The notes under the pieces were generated by a model. The model was not told the DNA's origin and did not search any database. It was given only the letters and a program-made list of their open reading frames with translations. DNA of 64,000 nt from Proteobacteria bacterium UBA7415. GTDB lineage: Bacteria; Pseudomonadota; Gammaproteobacteria; Arenicellales; Arenicellaceae. Positions within the stretch are counted from its first letter, which is position 1; the number at the start of each line of letters is the position of its first letter. The stretch is taken from NCBI GenBank assembly GCA_002470515.1, contig DKML01000031.1, positions 124,001 to 188,000 on the forward strand. Reading direction: 5' to 3'. The translations under genes were made by a program, and so were the position numbers. Shown in pieces: positions 43,009 through 51,425 of the stretch.

Positions 43009-43802
43009 TTTCGTAATTCACGCAATTTCAAAAACACCTCTTCAGCAGAAGCAATAGACGTTAGGTCTTCAAACTGCTCACAAAGAACGCTCCTTATCTC
43101 TTCGCTGTCCAAACGAAAAAAGCTATTAACCGACCGTTCCATCGCCAGATTAGAGATGAAGTGCCTATCGGATGTCCATTGCTGCATCGCGGCTAATAGG
43201 CTTTTAGCGGCCTCGTTTGAGGGTTCTCGATCCAGGGTAAACAGTAGGTTATTTATAATGTAGTCGTGCCCGGGGTAAATGCGCGTTGTGTCGCTAAGCG
43301 CAAAGATCTGCTCGGCAAACGTGGCGTACATAACTTTCGGGTCGCCACCGTTGTGACAATTGCCGACGCCTGCGTTGAACAAAGTGTCGCCACAAAAAAG
43401 TGCGGGGGTCTCTTCGTGCTGATTCCCTTTAAATAACAAGCACGTATGGCAAAACGTGTGACCGGGTGTATCAAGCGCACGTAATTGCACTGACGTACCT
43501 ACTTGAACAACATCATCTGCGCGCAAGGCAACATCGACGTTATCAATAACATCAACGGCTTTGTAATGAGCGTACAAGGTAGCACCCGTGGCATGAATAA
43601 CCGGCTCGTTGCCGCCTATGTGATCGTGGTGTTCGTGAGTGTTAATCACCCCGCGAATAGACCAACCTAACTCTGCGGCACGCGCTAGAGTACTAGCATG
43701 ATCGAGCGGGTCAATGGCGACCGCTTCTAGAGTATCTGGGCACGCAATAAGATACATATAGTTGCGGAGAGAGTTATTGACTGCAATTTGTTCGACAAGC
43801 AC
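42999..43802 (-). CDS. gloB: Metallo-beta-lactamase-fold hydrolase, glyoxalase II type
   Basis: Binuclear metal hydrolase, 267 residues, GTG start at 43802 with AAAGGA upstream. The metal motif is INTHEHHDHIGG (THxHxDH), followed by TPGHTFCHTCL, LFCGDTLFNAG and YPGHDYIINNL. The C-terminal helical region (SNLAMERSVNSFFRLDSEE) resembles the glutathione-binding part of hydroxyacylglutathione hydrolase, supporting S-lactoylglutathione hydrolysis in methylglyoxal detoxification. Confidence 0.82.
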   Translation of the reverse strand: MLVEQIAVNNSLRNYMYLIACPDTLEAVAIDPLDHASTLARAAELGWSIRGVINTHEHHDHIGGNEPVIHATGATLYAHYKAVDVIDNVDVALRADDVVQVGTSVQLRALDTPGHTFCHTCLLFKGNQHEETPALFCGDTLFNAGVGNCHNGGDPKVMYATFAEQIFALSDTTRIYPGHDYIINNLLFTLDREPSNEAAKSLLAAMQQWTSDRHFISNLAMERSVNSFFRLDSEEIRSVLCEQFEDLTSIASAEEVFLKLRELRNHW

Positions 43803-43989
43803 GATATTTTCCTTTAGTTCGGGTTAAAGCATTAATGCTCGATGTTGATTCTGTATTTAGATGCTGAGTGGTAAACTCCGCCGCTCGATTATTGCGACAC
43901 TCGTATTTGAGAGAAAAATCGCATAACTATTTACGAAATGTACTTTGCGTACAGATCGTACAACTTTATCTATTACAGGCGTACTCGGT

Positions 43990-45834
43990 TTGGCTCTTAT
44001 TACTTTAAGCAACGCAGGTCTAAGTTTTGGCGGCGACCCCATTTTAGACCAAGCTGACTTCATTATCGAACCTGGCGACCGAATCGGCTTGATTGGCCGC
44101 AATGGCGCGGGCAAATCGACTTTGCTTAAAGTCATCGAAGGCAGCGTCGTTATAGACGGCGGCGAGATGCAAGTTCAGCAAGGAACCGTCGTTAGCCGAC
44201 TAATTCAGGAAGTACCCACCGACAAAAAGTTCAACGTTGCTGCAATGGTTGCCTTAGGCGACCCCCGAGTAGGCCCTACTTTGGCTGAGTTCTATAACGA
44301 CCCTATCGCCAACGAATCACTTCAGCACACAGTAACTGAACTCGATGGCTGGCCTTTAGATCAACGGGTAAAGATGCTGTGCTCCAAGTTTGAACTTGAT
44401 CCTGAGCAACGCTTTGATGATTTATCCGGCGGACGCAAACGTCGCGTTTTAATGGCACAAGCGCTAGTACCTGATCCAAATATTTTGTTATTAGACGAGC
44501 CAACCAACCATTTAGATATCGACACTATTCTTTGGCTCGAGAATCTCTTGAAGAATATGCACTGCGCTATGGTAATCGTGTCGCATGACAGGAGCTTTAT
44601 CGACTCTCTGTGCACACGCATCGTCGAATTAGACCGAGGCTTGATTAGTAACTATCCCGGCAACTATCAGGCATACCTTGAGCTAAAGAAAAAAGCGCTT
44701 GAAGAAGAAGACCGCCACAACCGCAAATTTGATAAGCGCTTAGCGGAAGAAGAAGTCTGGATCAGAAAAGGTATACAAGCTCGTCGTACACGCAACGAAG
44801 GCCGTGTTCGCGCACTCAAGCAAATGCGCGATGAACGACGCCAACGTCGCGAACGACAAGGCACCGCCAGTCTTTCGCTTAACCAAGGCGCTCAATCTGG
44901 CAAGGTGGTGATCGAGAGCGAAGGTCTGAAAGTTCAGTTTGGTGAGAACACCGTTATTGATTCACTCGATTTACGCGTTATCCGAGGCGATCGAATTGGC
45001 TTGATCGGCCCCAATGGCTGCGGAAAATCCACTCTAATTAAAGTGCTTACAGGCGAAATACAGCCCACGGCAGGCAATTTAAAGATAGGGACCAACATTC
45101 AGGTTGCCTACCTAGACCAGTACCGTGACGCCATTCGTGACGATTTGAGTGTACAAGACAACGTATCTGGCGAATCCGAAATCACCATAAACGGGCAACG
45201 CAAACACATCTTGGGTTATCTGCAAGACTTCTTGTTCACACCTGATCGAGCGAGAGCCCCTGCCGCCAAACTGTCTGGCGGTGAACGCAACCGAGTAATG
45301 TTAGCAAAACTGTTTACTCAACCGTTTAACGTGCTCGTACTCGATGAGCCGACCAACGACCTAGACTACGAAACGCTAGAGCTGTTAGAACAAATCTTAA
45401 TGGACTTTGACGGCACGTTATTATTGGCCAGTCACGACCGAGCATTTTTAGACAACATCGTGACCAGCACTCTTGCTTTTGAGGGCAATGGTGTTGTGAA
45501 CGAATATGTTGGTGGCTATAGCGATTGGCTAGAACAGCGACGAGATACGCAACGCGCCCAGAAGTCCAAGAAAAATGCGTCTACAAACAGTGGCTCTGTT
45601 GCCGCTGCACCAAAACCAAAGAAGTTAAGCTATAAGTTAAAGCGAGAATTAGAAGAACTGCCTGCGAAGATCGAGCAACTCGAAAAATTGCTCGAATCTA
45701 TGGCGGCTGAAATGAATGCGGCGGACTTTTACTCTCAAGACCAAAAAGTGATTGCAACACATGCCGACACACTAACCGCGGCACAAGAAGATTTAACCAA
45801 GGCGTATGCACGTTGGGAAGAACTAGAGGGTTAG
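43990..45834 (+). CDS. uup: ABC-F ATPase Uup
   Basis: Soluble tandem ATP-binding ABC-F protein acting on the ribosome or replication intermediates; it has no membrane domain. 614 residues from a TTG at 43990, which gives the family start xALITLSNAGLSFGGDP; an upstream TTG at 43945 would add 15 unrelated residues, and no in-frame ATG fits. Two Walker A boxes (GRNGAGKST, GPNGCGKST), two signatures (DLSGGRKRR, LSGGERNRV) and LLLDEPTNHLDI / VLDEPTNDLDY. The C-terminal 80 residues (YKLKRELEELPAKIEQLEKL) form the coiled coil typical of Uup. Divergent from gloB. Confidence 0.94.
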   Translation: MALITLSNAGLSFGGDPILDQADFIIEPGDRIGLIGRNGAGKSTLLKVIEGSVVIDGGEMQVQQGTVVSRLIQEVPTDKKFNVAAMVALGDPRVGPTLAEFYNDPIANESLQHTVTELDGWPLDQRVKMLCSKFELDPEQRFDDLSGGRKRRVLMAQALVPDPNILLLDEPTNHLDIDTILWLENLLKNMHCAMVIVSHDRSFIDSLCTRIVELDRGLISNYPGNYQAYLELKKKALEEEDRHNRKFDKRLAEEEVWIRKGIQARRTRNEGRVRALKQMRDERRQRRERQGTASLSLNQGAQSGKVVIESEGLKVQFGENTVIDSLDLRVIRGDRIGLIGPNGCGKSTLIKVLTGEIQPTAGNLKIGTNIQVAYLDQYRDAIRDDLSVQDNVSGESEITINGQRKHILGYLQDFLFTPDRARAPAAKLSGGERNRVMLAKLFTQPFNVLVLDEPTNDLDYETLELLEQILMDFDGTLLLASHDRAFLDNIVTSTLAFEGNGVVNEYVGGYSDWLEQRRDTQRAQKSKKNASTNSGSVAAAPKPKKLSYKLKRELEELPAKIEQLEKLLESMAAEMNAADFYSQDQKVIATHADTLTAAQEDLTKAYARWEELEG

Positions 45835-45890
45835 ACTCTGCCGCTCATCATATGAGTTAACCAACACAGACAACCAAGAAAGATGTTGAT

Positions 45891-47075
45891 TTAACGAGCG
45901 GCATTAAGTCGTTTAAAGCCCTCGCTTAGGTCTTCTATAAGGTCATCAATCGACTCCAAACCGATATGCAGCCGTATCAAAGTTTGATCCTCTCGAAGTC
46001 GGTTAAACTTACGATTCGAAAGCCCTGCAGCAGGCAACGCTAGGCTTTCGTACCCTCCCCATGAAAATCCAAGCTTAAAATGATGGTAACCGTCAACCAT
46101 AGCGGCAACCGCCGCTGACGATCGACCATTTAAAACGAATGAGAACAAACCATTTCCCCCGCTAAAATCTCGCTCATAAAATTCATGACCGGGGCAGGCG
46201 GCAAATGCAGGGTGCAGTACGTGGTCTACTTCATCACAGCCCGATAACCACTGTGCAATATGCAAAGCACTTTCATCGTGCTGGCGCAAACGGACGCCCA
46301 TGGTTCGCAGGCCGCGAAGTGCCGTATAAATGTCATCCACCGATGCACACAAGCCCAATTCAAGGCTGATCTGTTGCAGCCGAGGCCAAGCCTTTTCACT
46401 ACAACAGGCGACCCCCAGCATTATGTCGGAGTGCCCACATAAATATTTGCTGCCCGATTGCACGCTCACGTCAACGCCCATGGGAATGGGGGCAAAGTTA
46501 TACGCCGTGGCGAAAGTGTTATCGATGACTGTCACTAAATCATGATCTGCGGCTATTTGAACAATTTTAGGGACGTCTTGTACTTCCATTGTCAAACTGC
46601 CCGGCGACTCCATAAATATAACTCTAGTGTTGGACTGAATAAGTTTCACCAAGCTATTAGTATCTAGCGGATCGTAGTAACTTACCTCTACGCCTTTTTC
46701 GCTCAATGTGCCAACACAGAAATCCCGCGTAGGCTCATACGCGGAGTCCACCATAAGCAAATGATCGCCTTGGTTAAGGAACGCCAGTAACGCCGTGGTT
46801 AATGCGCTGGTTCCACTCGGGTAAACAAAACAGCCCGCGGCCTCTTCTAGTTGACACATGGCTTGTTGGAACGCAAAAGTAGTGCTCGTTCCCCTTCGCC
46901 CGTAGTACTCGACTGGGCCCAATCGTCTACGGCCAGATTCGTGCATGTCTGCGACGGAATCAAAAACGATTGTCGAGGCACGTACAATTTTTGGATTTAC
47001 CGCCCTTCCCGTATATTCCTTACTGCGCCCAGCATTGATCAACAATGTGTCTTTTCTTGGGTCTCTATTCTTCAA
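45891..47075 (-). CDS. metC: Cystathionine beta-lyase
   Basis: PLP enzyme cleaving cystathionine to homocysteine, pyruvate and ammonia in methionine synthesis, 394 residues. The N-terminal NPKIVRASTIVFDSVADM and YYGRRGTSTTFAF match MetC closely. PLP lysine is in SVQSGSKYLCGHSD. Marks of the Cys/Met family (GTSALTTALLAFL; ESIDDLIEDL near the C-terminus) are complete. It converges with uup and is overlapped by the EamA permease gene at its 5' end (11 nt). Confidence 0.93.
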   Translation of the reverse strand: MKNRDPRKDTLLINAGRSKEYTGRAVNPKIVRASTIVFDSVADMHESGRRRLGPVEYYGRRGTSTTFAFQQAMCQLEEAAGCFVYPSGTSALTTALLAFLNQGDHLLMVDSAYEPTRDFCVGTLSEKGVEVSYYDPLDTNSLVKLIQSNTRVIFMESPGSLTMEVQDVPKIVQIAADHDLVTVIDNTFATAYNFAPIPMGVDVSVQSGSKYLCGHSDIMLGVACCSEKAWPRLQQISLELGLCASVDDIYTALRGLRTMGVRLRQHDESALHIAQWLSGCDEVDHVLHPAFAACPGHEFYERDFSGGNGLFSFVLNGRSSAAVAAMVDGYHHFKLGFSWGGYESLALPAAGLSNRKFNRLREDQTLIRLHIGLESIDDLIEDLSEGFKRLNAAR

Positions 47076-47964
47076 TTTTGACGCCCCATTTTTGCTGTAT
47101 ACCTAAACCAATAATGATTAGGCCTAGCCCCATTAAAGTGCTTGAATATATTGTTTCGTTAAGAAATGTAGCAATAAAGAACAACGACAAGAAAGGTGAT
47201 AGAAATATCAAATTAGCCACCCTAGCAGTATTAGTAGCGAGCTTCATTGCGTATAGCCAGAACACAAAGGCAAGACCAATCTCAACTAAGCCAACGTACA
47301 GCCCACCTAGCCAACCTTGTAGAGCAACCCCTGTGGTCAGCCCAGATAAATCTCCAGTCACCCACAAAATTAACGTAAGAATCGGAACAGCAAATAAGAA
47401 GTTTAGCGCCAAACCTAAAACAGGCTCTCTTTGATCTTGACGATTAAGTATCCAGTAGCTTGACCAAATCAACGTGCTAAGCAGAGCCATCGACACTCCA
47501 AACACGTTACTGAAATTAAGCCCCAAAACATCGCCTCGAGTTGCAATGACTAACACTCCTAGGTAACAGACTAGAGCAGCCAGCACGTCGAAGCGGCCTA
47601 ACTTATGGCCAAGAAAAGGTACCGCCATTAGCGTTAAAACAATCGCCCAACTGTAGTTGAGAGACTGAGCTTCTTGCGCTGGTAGTTGCGAGTAGGCGTA
47701 AAACAAAACAATGTAATAGAGCACTGGATTGAGTAATGCAAATCCGAAAGAGCGCCAGTACGTGGGAACATCCTGCTGCAACAATTCAGCCAATCGCCTT
47801 TGCCAAGCGAGCAATACTAGAAAAAACACAAGAGCACTAACGCTCGCCACAAAAATCAATTGCAGTGGCGACAAATGCACCAAGCTTAACTTAAACGCAG
47901 TCGCTACCGTAGACCAGCATAAGACAGCCAGTAGAGCAAAAAATGTAGCGCGCGATTGGGACAC
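47065..47964 (-). CDS. EamA/DMT-family permease
   Basis: Inner-membrane transporter of the drug/metabolite superfamily, 299 residues, ten hydrophobic helices in two EamA repeats. Typical segments: TFFALLAVLCWSTVATAFKL at the start, YSWAIVLTLMAVPFLGHKLG in repeat 1 and FVFWLYAMKLATNTARVANL in repeat 2. Such proteins export amino acids or metabolites. Its stop overlaps the metC start by 11 nt, so it is co-transcribed with metC, hinting at a sulfur-amino-acid-related substrate; this is inference. Confidence 0.85.
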   Translation of the reverse strand: MSQSRATFFALLAVLCWSTVATAFKLSLVHLSPLQLIFVASVSALVFFLVLLAWQRRLAELLQQDVPTYWRSFGFALLNPVLYYIVLFYAYSQLPAQEAQSLNYSWAIVLTLMAVPFLGHKLGRFDVLAALVCYLGVLVIATRGDVLGLNFSNVFGVSMALLSTLIWSSYWILNRQDQREPVLGLALNFLFAVPILTLILWVTGDLSGLTTGVALQGWLGGLYVGLVEIGLAFVFWLYAMKLATNTARVANLIFLSPFLSLFFIATFLNETIYSSTLMGLGLIIIGLGIQQKWGVKIEE

Positions 47965-48322
47965 AGCAAAGCCTCGAAATAAGTGTGTGGCAAAGGATAT
48001 TACATACTCGTAAGCATAGAAATCGTTTTCGGTGAATCCAAACCCTTGCTTTGTTCGTCTAAGTAAATAGAAATGACATTAAGGCTCAATTAAATAGATT
48101 GGTCAGACAGGTTCGTTTAGAGGCTGGATTCAAAGGCTTGCTTCAAAACCCCAGCTTTGTGTCATCAGAACAAATTAGCAACCGTGATTACCCTCAATGG
48201 TCGTGGCGCTTGATAAGTACTTTTTAGGTTACTCATTAAGCTGTAATAGCGGATTTGTTTGAGTGCCTACTTACTCATTGTTTTAAGGAGCAGTATGAGC
48301 GTATAGCTCGCAGGGATGCACT
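47965..48322. other. Spacer between the EamA permease and the sixA terminator
   Basis: A 420-bp divergent spacer (47965-48384) with no convincing protein gene. It holds two copies of TTACTCATT (near 48229 and 48270), a three-codon ORF with a strong ribosome site, and the terminator at 48323-48361. Promoters for both flanking genes must be here, but I cannot place them with confidence. A short non-coding RNA ending at the terminator is possible. Confidence 0.3.
48295..48306 (+). other. Three-codon ORF (Met-Ser-Val-stop) with strong Shine-Dalgarno
   Basis: AAGGAG at 48285-48290 is followed after 4 nt by ATG AGC GTA TAG. The stop is 17 nt before a perfect terminator hairpin. The arrangement looks like a ribosome-positioning leader, but chance cannot be excluded. 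Confidence 0.25.
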
Positions 48323-48361
48323 AAAAAGCCTCGGACTTTGATCATCAGTCCGAGGCTTTTT
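48323..48361 (+). terminator. Perfect intrinsic terminator upstream of the SixA-like gene
   Basis: AAAAAGCCTCGGACT (48323-48337) and AGTCCGAGGCTTTTT (48347-48361) pair perfectly over 15 bp around a 9-nt loop, followed by CTTTTTCTC. It has A and T tracts on both sides, so it could work in both directions. No gene ends here on either strand, so it terminates an unseen RNA or acts as an attenuator. Confidence 0.8.
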
Positions 48362-48384
48362 CTTTTTCTCACACGATCGGCCGT

Positions 48385-48957
48385 ATGATTGGAAATAAAA
48401 GTGAGAACAATCCTTTGAAATATCTAATTCTGATACGCCACGCCAAATCAAGTTGGAACGATCCATCCGCTGATGATCATGACCGAACGCTTAACGATCG
48501 TGGGTTACGCGATGCGCCTATTATGGCCGAACGCCTCGCAGACAGCTTAAACCGACTCGGCATTGATCTACAACAAATATTCAGTAGCTCTGCTGTAAGA
48601 TCACAAACCTACGCGCAAGCATTAAGCACGGCGTGCGGGTGCCCACTGGAGACTGACCGAGCGTTGTATACTTTTTCTTCAGCACAGCTAGTTAGCGCAA
48701 TACAGGAATTTCCTGACAATTTAAACGCAATTGCTGTGGTCGGTCACAATCCAGCGATGACCATGTTGGCCAACCAGCTATCAAGCGCTAATTTAGACAA
48801 CATGCCCACAAGTGCGTTTTTAGTACTTAAATGCGATATAACCCGTTGGCAAGAACTGGCGGTACGGACTAATCGTGAGTTTTCGAGCACAAAAAATCTA
48901 GATGCTATTGAGCACACAATACTTGAGTACAACTTCCCTAAGAAGGACAATAGCTAG
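48385..48957 (+). CDS. SixA-like histidine phosphatase
   Basis: Histidine-phosphatase-superfamily protein of the SixA group, 190 residues. The catalytic motif LIRHAKSSWNDP is at residues 16-27, with DRTLNDRGLRDAP next and the second catalytic His in AVVGHNPAMTMLA. E. coli SixA removes phosphate from a phosphohistidine carrier; the target here is unknown. The ATG follows the perfect terminator at 48323-48361 by only 24 nt, so expression may be attenuated. An SDR gene lies 41 nt downstream. Confidence 0.83.
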   Translation: MIGNKSENNPLKYLILIRHAKSSWNDPSADDHDRTLNDRGLRDAPIMAERLADSLNRLGIDLQQIFSSSAVRSQTYAQALSTACGCPLETDRALYTFSSAQLVSAIQEFPDNLNAIAVVGHNPAMTMLANQLSSANLDNMPTSAFLVLKCDITRWQELAVRTNREFSSTKNLDAIEHTILEYNFPKKDNS

Positions 48958-48998
48958 AACAGTTGCATCTAGACAATCTTAAATAAGGAAAGCCAATA

Positions 48999-49841
48999 AT
49001 GAATAGACGAAAGAGCTTTGAGAATCAGGTGGTGTGGATTACAGGCGCATCGAGCGGTATAGGCGAAGCCTTAGCATTAGCTTTTGCCAAGCGCGGAGCA
49101 AAATTGATACTCAGCGCTCGAAGCACTGAAAAGCTCGAAGCCCTTGCTCAAAAGTGTAAAGAGATGGCCGCTGACACCAGCGATGCGATTGCACTAACAT
49201 TGGATGTGACCGATGAGGCTAGTCTTGCGGGTAAGACGAAGGCTGCCTGGTTTACTTTTGGGCAAGTCGATTTACTCATTAACAACGCGGGGATTTCTCA
49301 GCGCTCAAGCTTTTTGACGACGTCGATGGAAACTTACAGAACACTGTTCGAAGTTGACGTGTTCGGCCAAATAGCGCTGACCAAGGCAGTGGTGCCTTTG
49401 ATGATTGAACAAGGCTTCGGGCATGTAGCAGTCACTGCATCTGTGGCGGGTAAAGTCGGCGCTCCGTTTCGTACCGGCTACTGCGCGGCTAAGCACGCCG
49501 TAATGGGTTTCTTTGATGCATTGCGGACAGAAGTTACCGATAAAAACATTGAGGTGACCACCATCACGCCTGGCTACATCCGCACCAGCATTTCCGAAAA
49601 CGCCCTAACGGGCGACGGTAAAGCGTTTGGCAAGGTCGATTCGAATATTGGTAAAGGTATGTCGGCCGATGACTGCGCAGAAGTAATCATTAGCAAGATG
49701 GAGAAAGGCGTTGCAGAGATTCCCGTGGGTAAAGGCATGGAAATGGTGGCGTTAAAAATAAAGCGTTGGTTCCCCACTTTACTGCTCAAAATGGCCAACG
49801 GTATGTACAAAAAAGCGGCTAAAGAAAATGACTTTGAATAA
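48999..49841 (+). CDS. Short-chain dehydrogenase/reductase, DHRS7-like
   Basis: Classical SDR, 280 residues, with AAGGA upstream of the ATG. NAD(P) site ITGASSGIGEALALAFAKRG; LLINNAGIS; catalytic Ser in TASVAGKVG and Tyr-Lys in GYCAAKHAV; then TITPGYIRTSIS. The C-terminus is hydrophobic and basic (ALKIKRWFPTLLLKMANGMY), suggesting membrane association as in DHRS7-type proteins. The substrate is unknown. It lies 6 nt before the DUF547 gene, so they are probably co-transcribed. Confidence 0.85.
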   Translation: MNRRKSFENQVVWITGASSGIGEALALAFAKRGAKLILSARSTEKLEALAQKCKEMAADTSDAIALTLDVTDEASLAGKTKAAWFTFGQVDLLINNAGISQRSSFLTTSMETYRTLFEVDVFGQIALTKAVVPLMIEQGFGHVAVTASVAGKVGAPFRTGYCAAKHAVMGFFDALRTEVTDKNIEVTTITPGYIRTSISENALTGDGKAFGKVDSNIGKGMSADDCAEVIISKMEKGVAEIPVGKGMEMVALKIKRWFPTLLLKMANGMYKKAAKENDFE

Positions 49842-49847
49842 CCGGCA

Positions 49848-50735
49848 ATGAAAATTCCGCTCATACCAAAGCATCGTCGTGCCTTTTACGTTAGCTCTAT
49901 CGCCATTGTTGCAGCCTTTTTGTTCAATTCTTGTACACATGCCGGACCTAAATCAGACCTTTGGGATTTTTGGGAGAATTCAAACTCGGCAGAATCAAGG
50001 GAGTCTAGCCAAACCAGCATTGATCATTCGACATGGCAAAGCTTTCTAAACGAATATCTAGTAACCAACGATCCTAGCGGCATTAATTTAGTTCGATACG
50101 AAGCCATTGCTACCCAAGGTTCACAGGGACTCAACCTACTCAATCAGTATATTGCATCACTCGAGGCGGTTGACCCACGCTCTCTAAGTAAAAATGAACA
50201 GTTCGCGTACTGGGTTAATTTATACAATGCTACAACTGTTCGAGTTATTGCTAACGCCTATCCCGTTAAGTCTATTCGCAAAACAGGTAAAGGCTTGTTC
50301 TCGTTTGGACCATGGGATGATGTGGTGACTCAAATCGCTGGCAAAGGAGTGACGCTTAATGATATTGAGCACCGCATACTCAGACCCTTCTGGAAAGATT
50401 CAAGAATCCATTTTGTGGTTAACTGCGCCAGCATTGGATGCCCCAACTTGCACCAAACAGCACTCACCGCAGACAATCATCAAGTGATTTTGGACCAGGC
50501 AAGAAGGTCGTTTATAAACCATCCTCGCGCTGTTAGCGTAGCCAATGGCGAGCTGCACTTGTCATCAATTTTTGATTGGTACGCTGATGATTTTGGCAAC
50601 AGCCAATCCGAGGTTCTTGAGTACTTGGCAACTTACTTAAACCGTGAAAGGTCGGATTCAATATTGAGCGTTATTCAACAGCCCAAAGCAGATGTAAAGT
50701 ACAGCTATGACTGGAGTTTAAATTTAGCTAAATAG
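49848..50735 (+). CDS. Exported DUF547 protein
   Basis: 295 residues. An N-terminal hydrophobic segment (YVSSIAIVAAFLFNSC) could be a signal peptide; the Cys has an atypical lipobox (FNSC). The DUF547 core is clear: NEQFAYWVNLYNATTVRVIA, GVTLNDIEHRILRPFWKD, IHFVVNCASIGCPNL and LSSIFDWYADDFG. A conserved Cys lies in NCASIGC, which has led others to suspect a transglutaminase/peptidase-like activity; this is not established. It starts 6 nt after the SDR gene. Confidence 0.8.
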   Translation: MKIPLIPKHRRAFYVSSIAIVAAFLFNSCTHAGPKSDLWDFWENSNSAESRESSQTSIDHSTWQSFLNEYLVTNDPSGINLVRYEAIATQGSQGLNLLNQYIASLEAVDPRSLSKNEQFAYWVNLYNATTVRVIANAYPVKSIRKTGKGLFSFGPWDDVVTQIAGKGVTLNDIEHRILRPFWKDSRIHFVVNCASIGCPNLHQTALTADNHQVILDQARRSFINHPRAVSVANGELHLSSIFDWYADDFGNSQSEVLEYLATYLNRERSDSILSVIQQPKADVKYSYDWSLNLAK

Positions 50736-50741
50736 TCCAAG

Positions 50742-51377
50742 TCACTCACATTTGAACACCAAGCACTGGTTATTGGCTGGCATTGCAATGTCTTCAATCA
50801 AAGTCAAACCAACATCTACAGCCAATCCTACTATCCACTCTATTTCTCTGATTGCGCTGCCAACGCCCCGACTACGCAAAGAAAGATCGAACCCAGCATT
50901 ACTCTCACTAGTAAATTCTCCCGCATAACGAAAAGGTCCGTAGACGAACAAGACGGAGTGCTGCTTGATGCGATGCGATAACCCTTTGAAAAAATTCTCA
51001 ACCGCTCCTGAGTCCATAATGTGGAATGTGTTGGCCGTAAACACGGCGTCGTATAGAACCGTATCAGATGCCGCTTTATTCAACCAGTCATCGCCATTTA
51101 CATCCAACTCAAAAGGAGCCTGCAAATTGGCTCGCTCTGCGCGTTTAACTCGCTCTCTCAAATGCATCAAATAGTCGTGCTGGTCGGCTGTTTGCCAATG
51201 CACTTTCGGCAGTTGTTGAGCAAAATATTCCGCGTGCTGACCCGTTCCTGAACCAACTTCCAATACTCTGGTTTCGCCCTGCGCTAAGTGCTTTTTCAAC
51301 ACTTCGAGAATCGGTGCTTTATTGCGCTCACACGCCTCTGAGTGAAGCAGATTAATTAGTTCGATACCTTTGTTCAT
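50742..51377 (-). CDS. DUF938 family methyltransferase
   Basis: Putative SAM-dependent methyltransferase, 211 residues. The N-terminus SEACERNKAPILEVL and the SAM motif VLEVGSGTGQHAEYFAQ define the DUF938 family. FTANTFHIMDSGAVENFF and YGPFRYAGEFTSESNAGFD are conserved family positions. The substrate is unknown. It converges with the DUF547 gene and precedes ggt on the other side, same strand as ggt. Confidence 0.85.
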   Translation of the reverse strand: MNKGIELINLLHSEACERNKAPILEVLKKHLAQGETRVLEVGSGTGQHAEYFAQQLPKVHWQTADQHDYLMHLRERVKRAERANLQAPFELDVNGDDWLNKAASDTVLYDAVFTANTFHIMDSGAVENFFKGLSHRIKQHSVLFVYGPFRYAGEFTSESNAGFDLSLRSRGVGSAIREIEWIVGLAVDVGLTLIEDIAMPANNQCLVFKCE

Positions 51378-51425
51378 TGATTTCTCACGCGTTTTATTCT
51401 GTTGGCATCGACCAGTTCGTCATTG

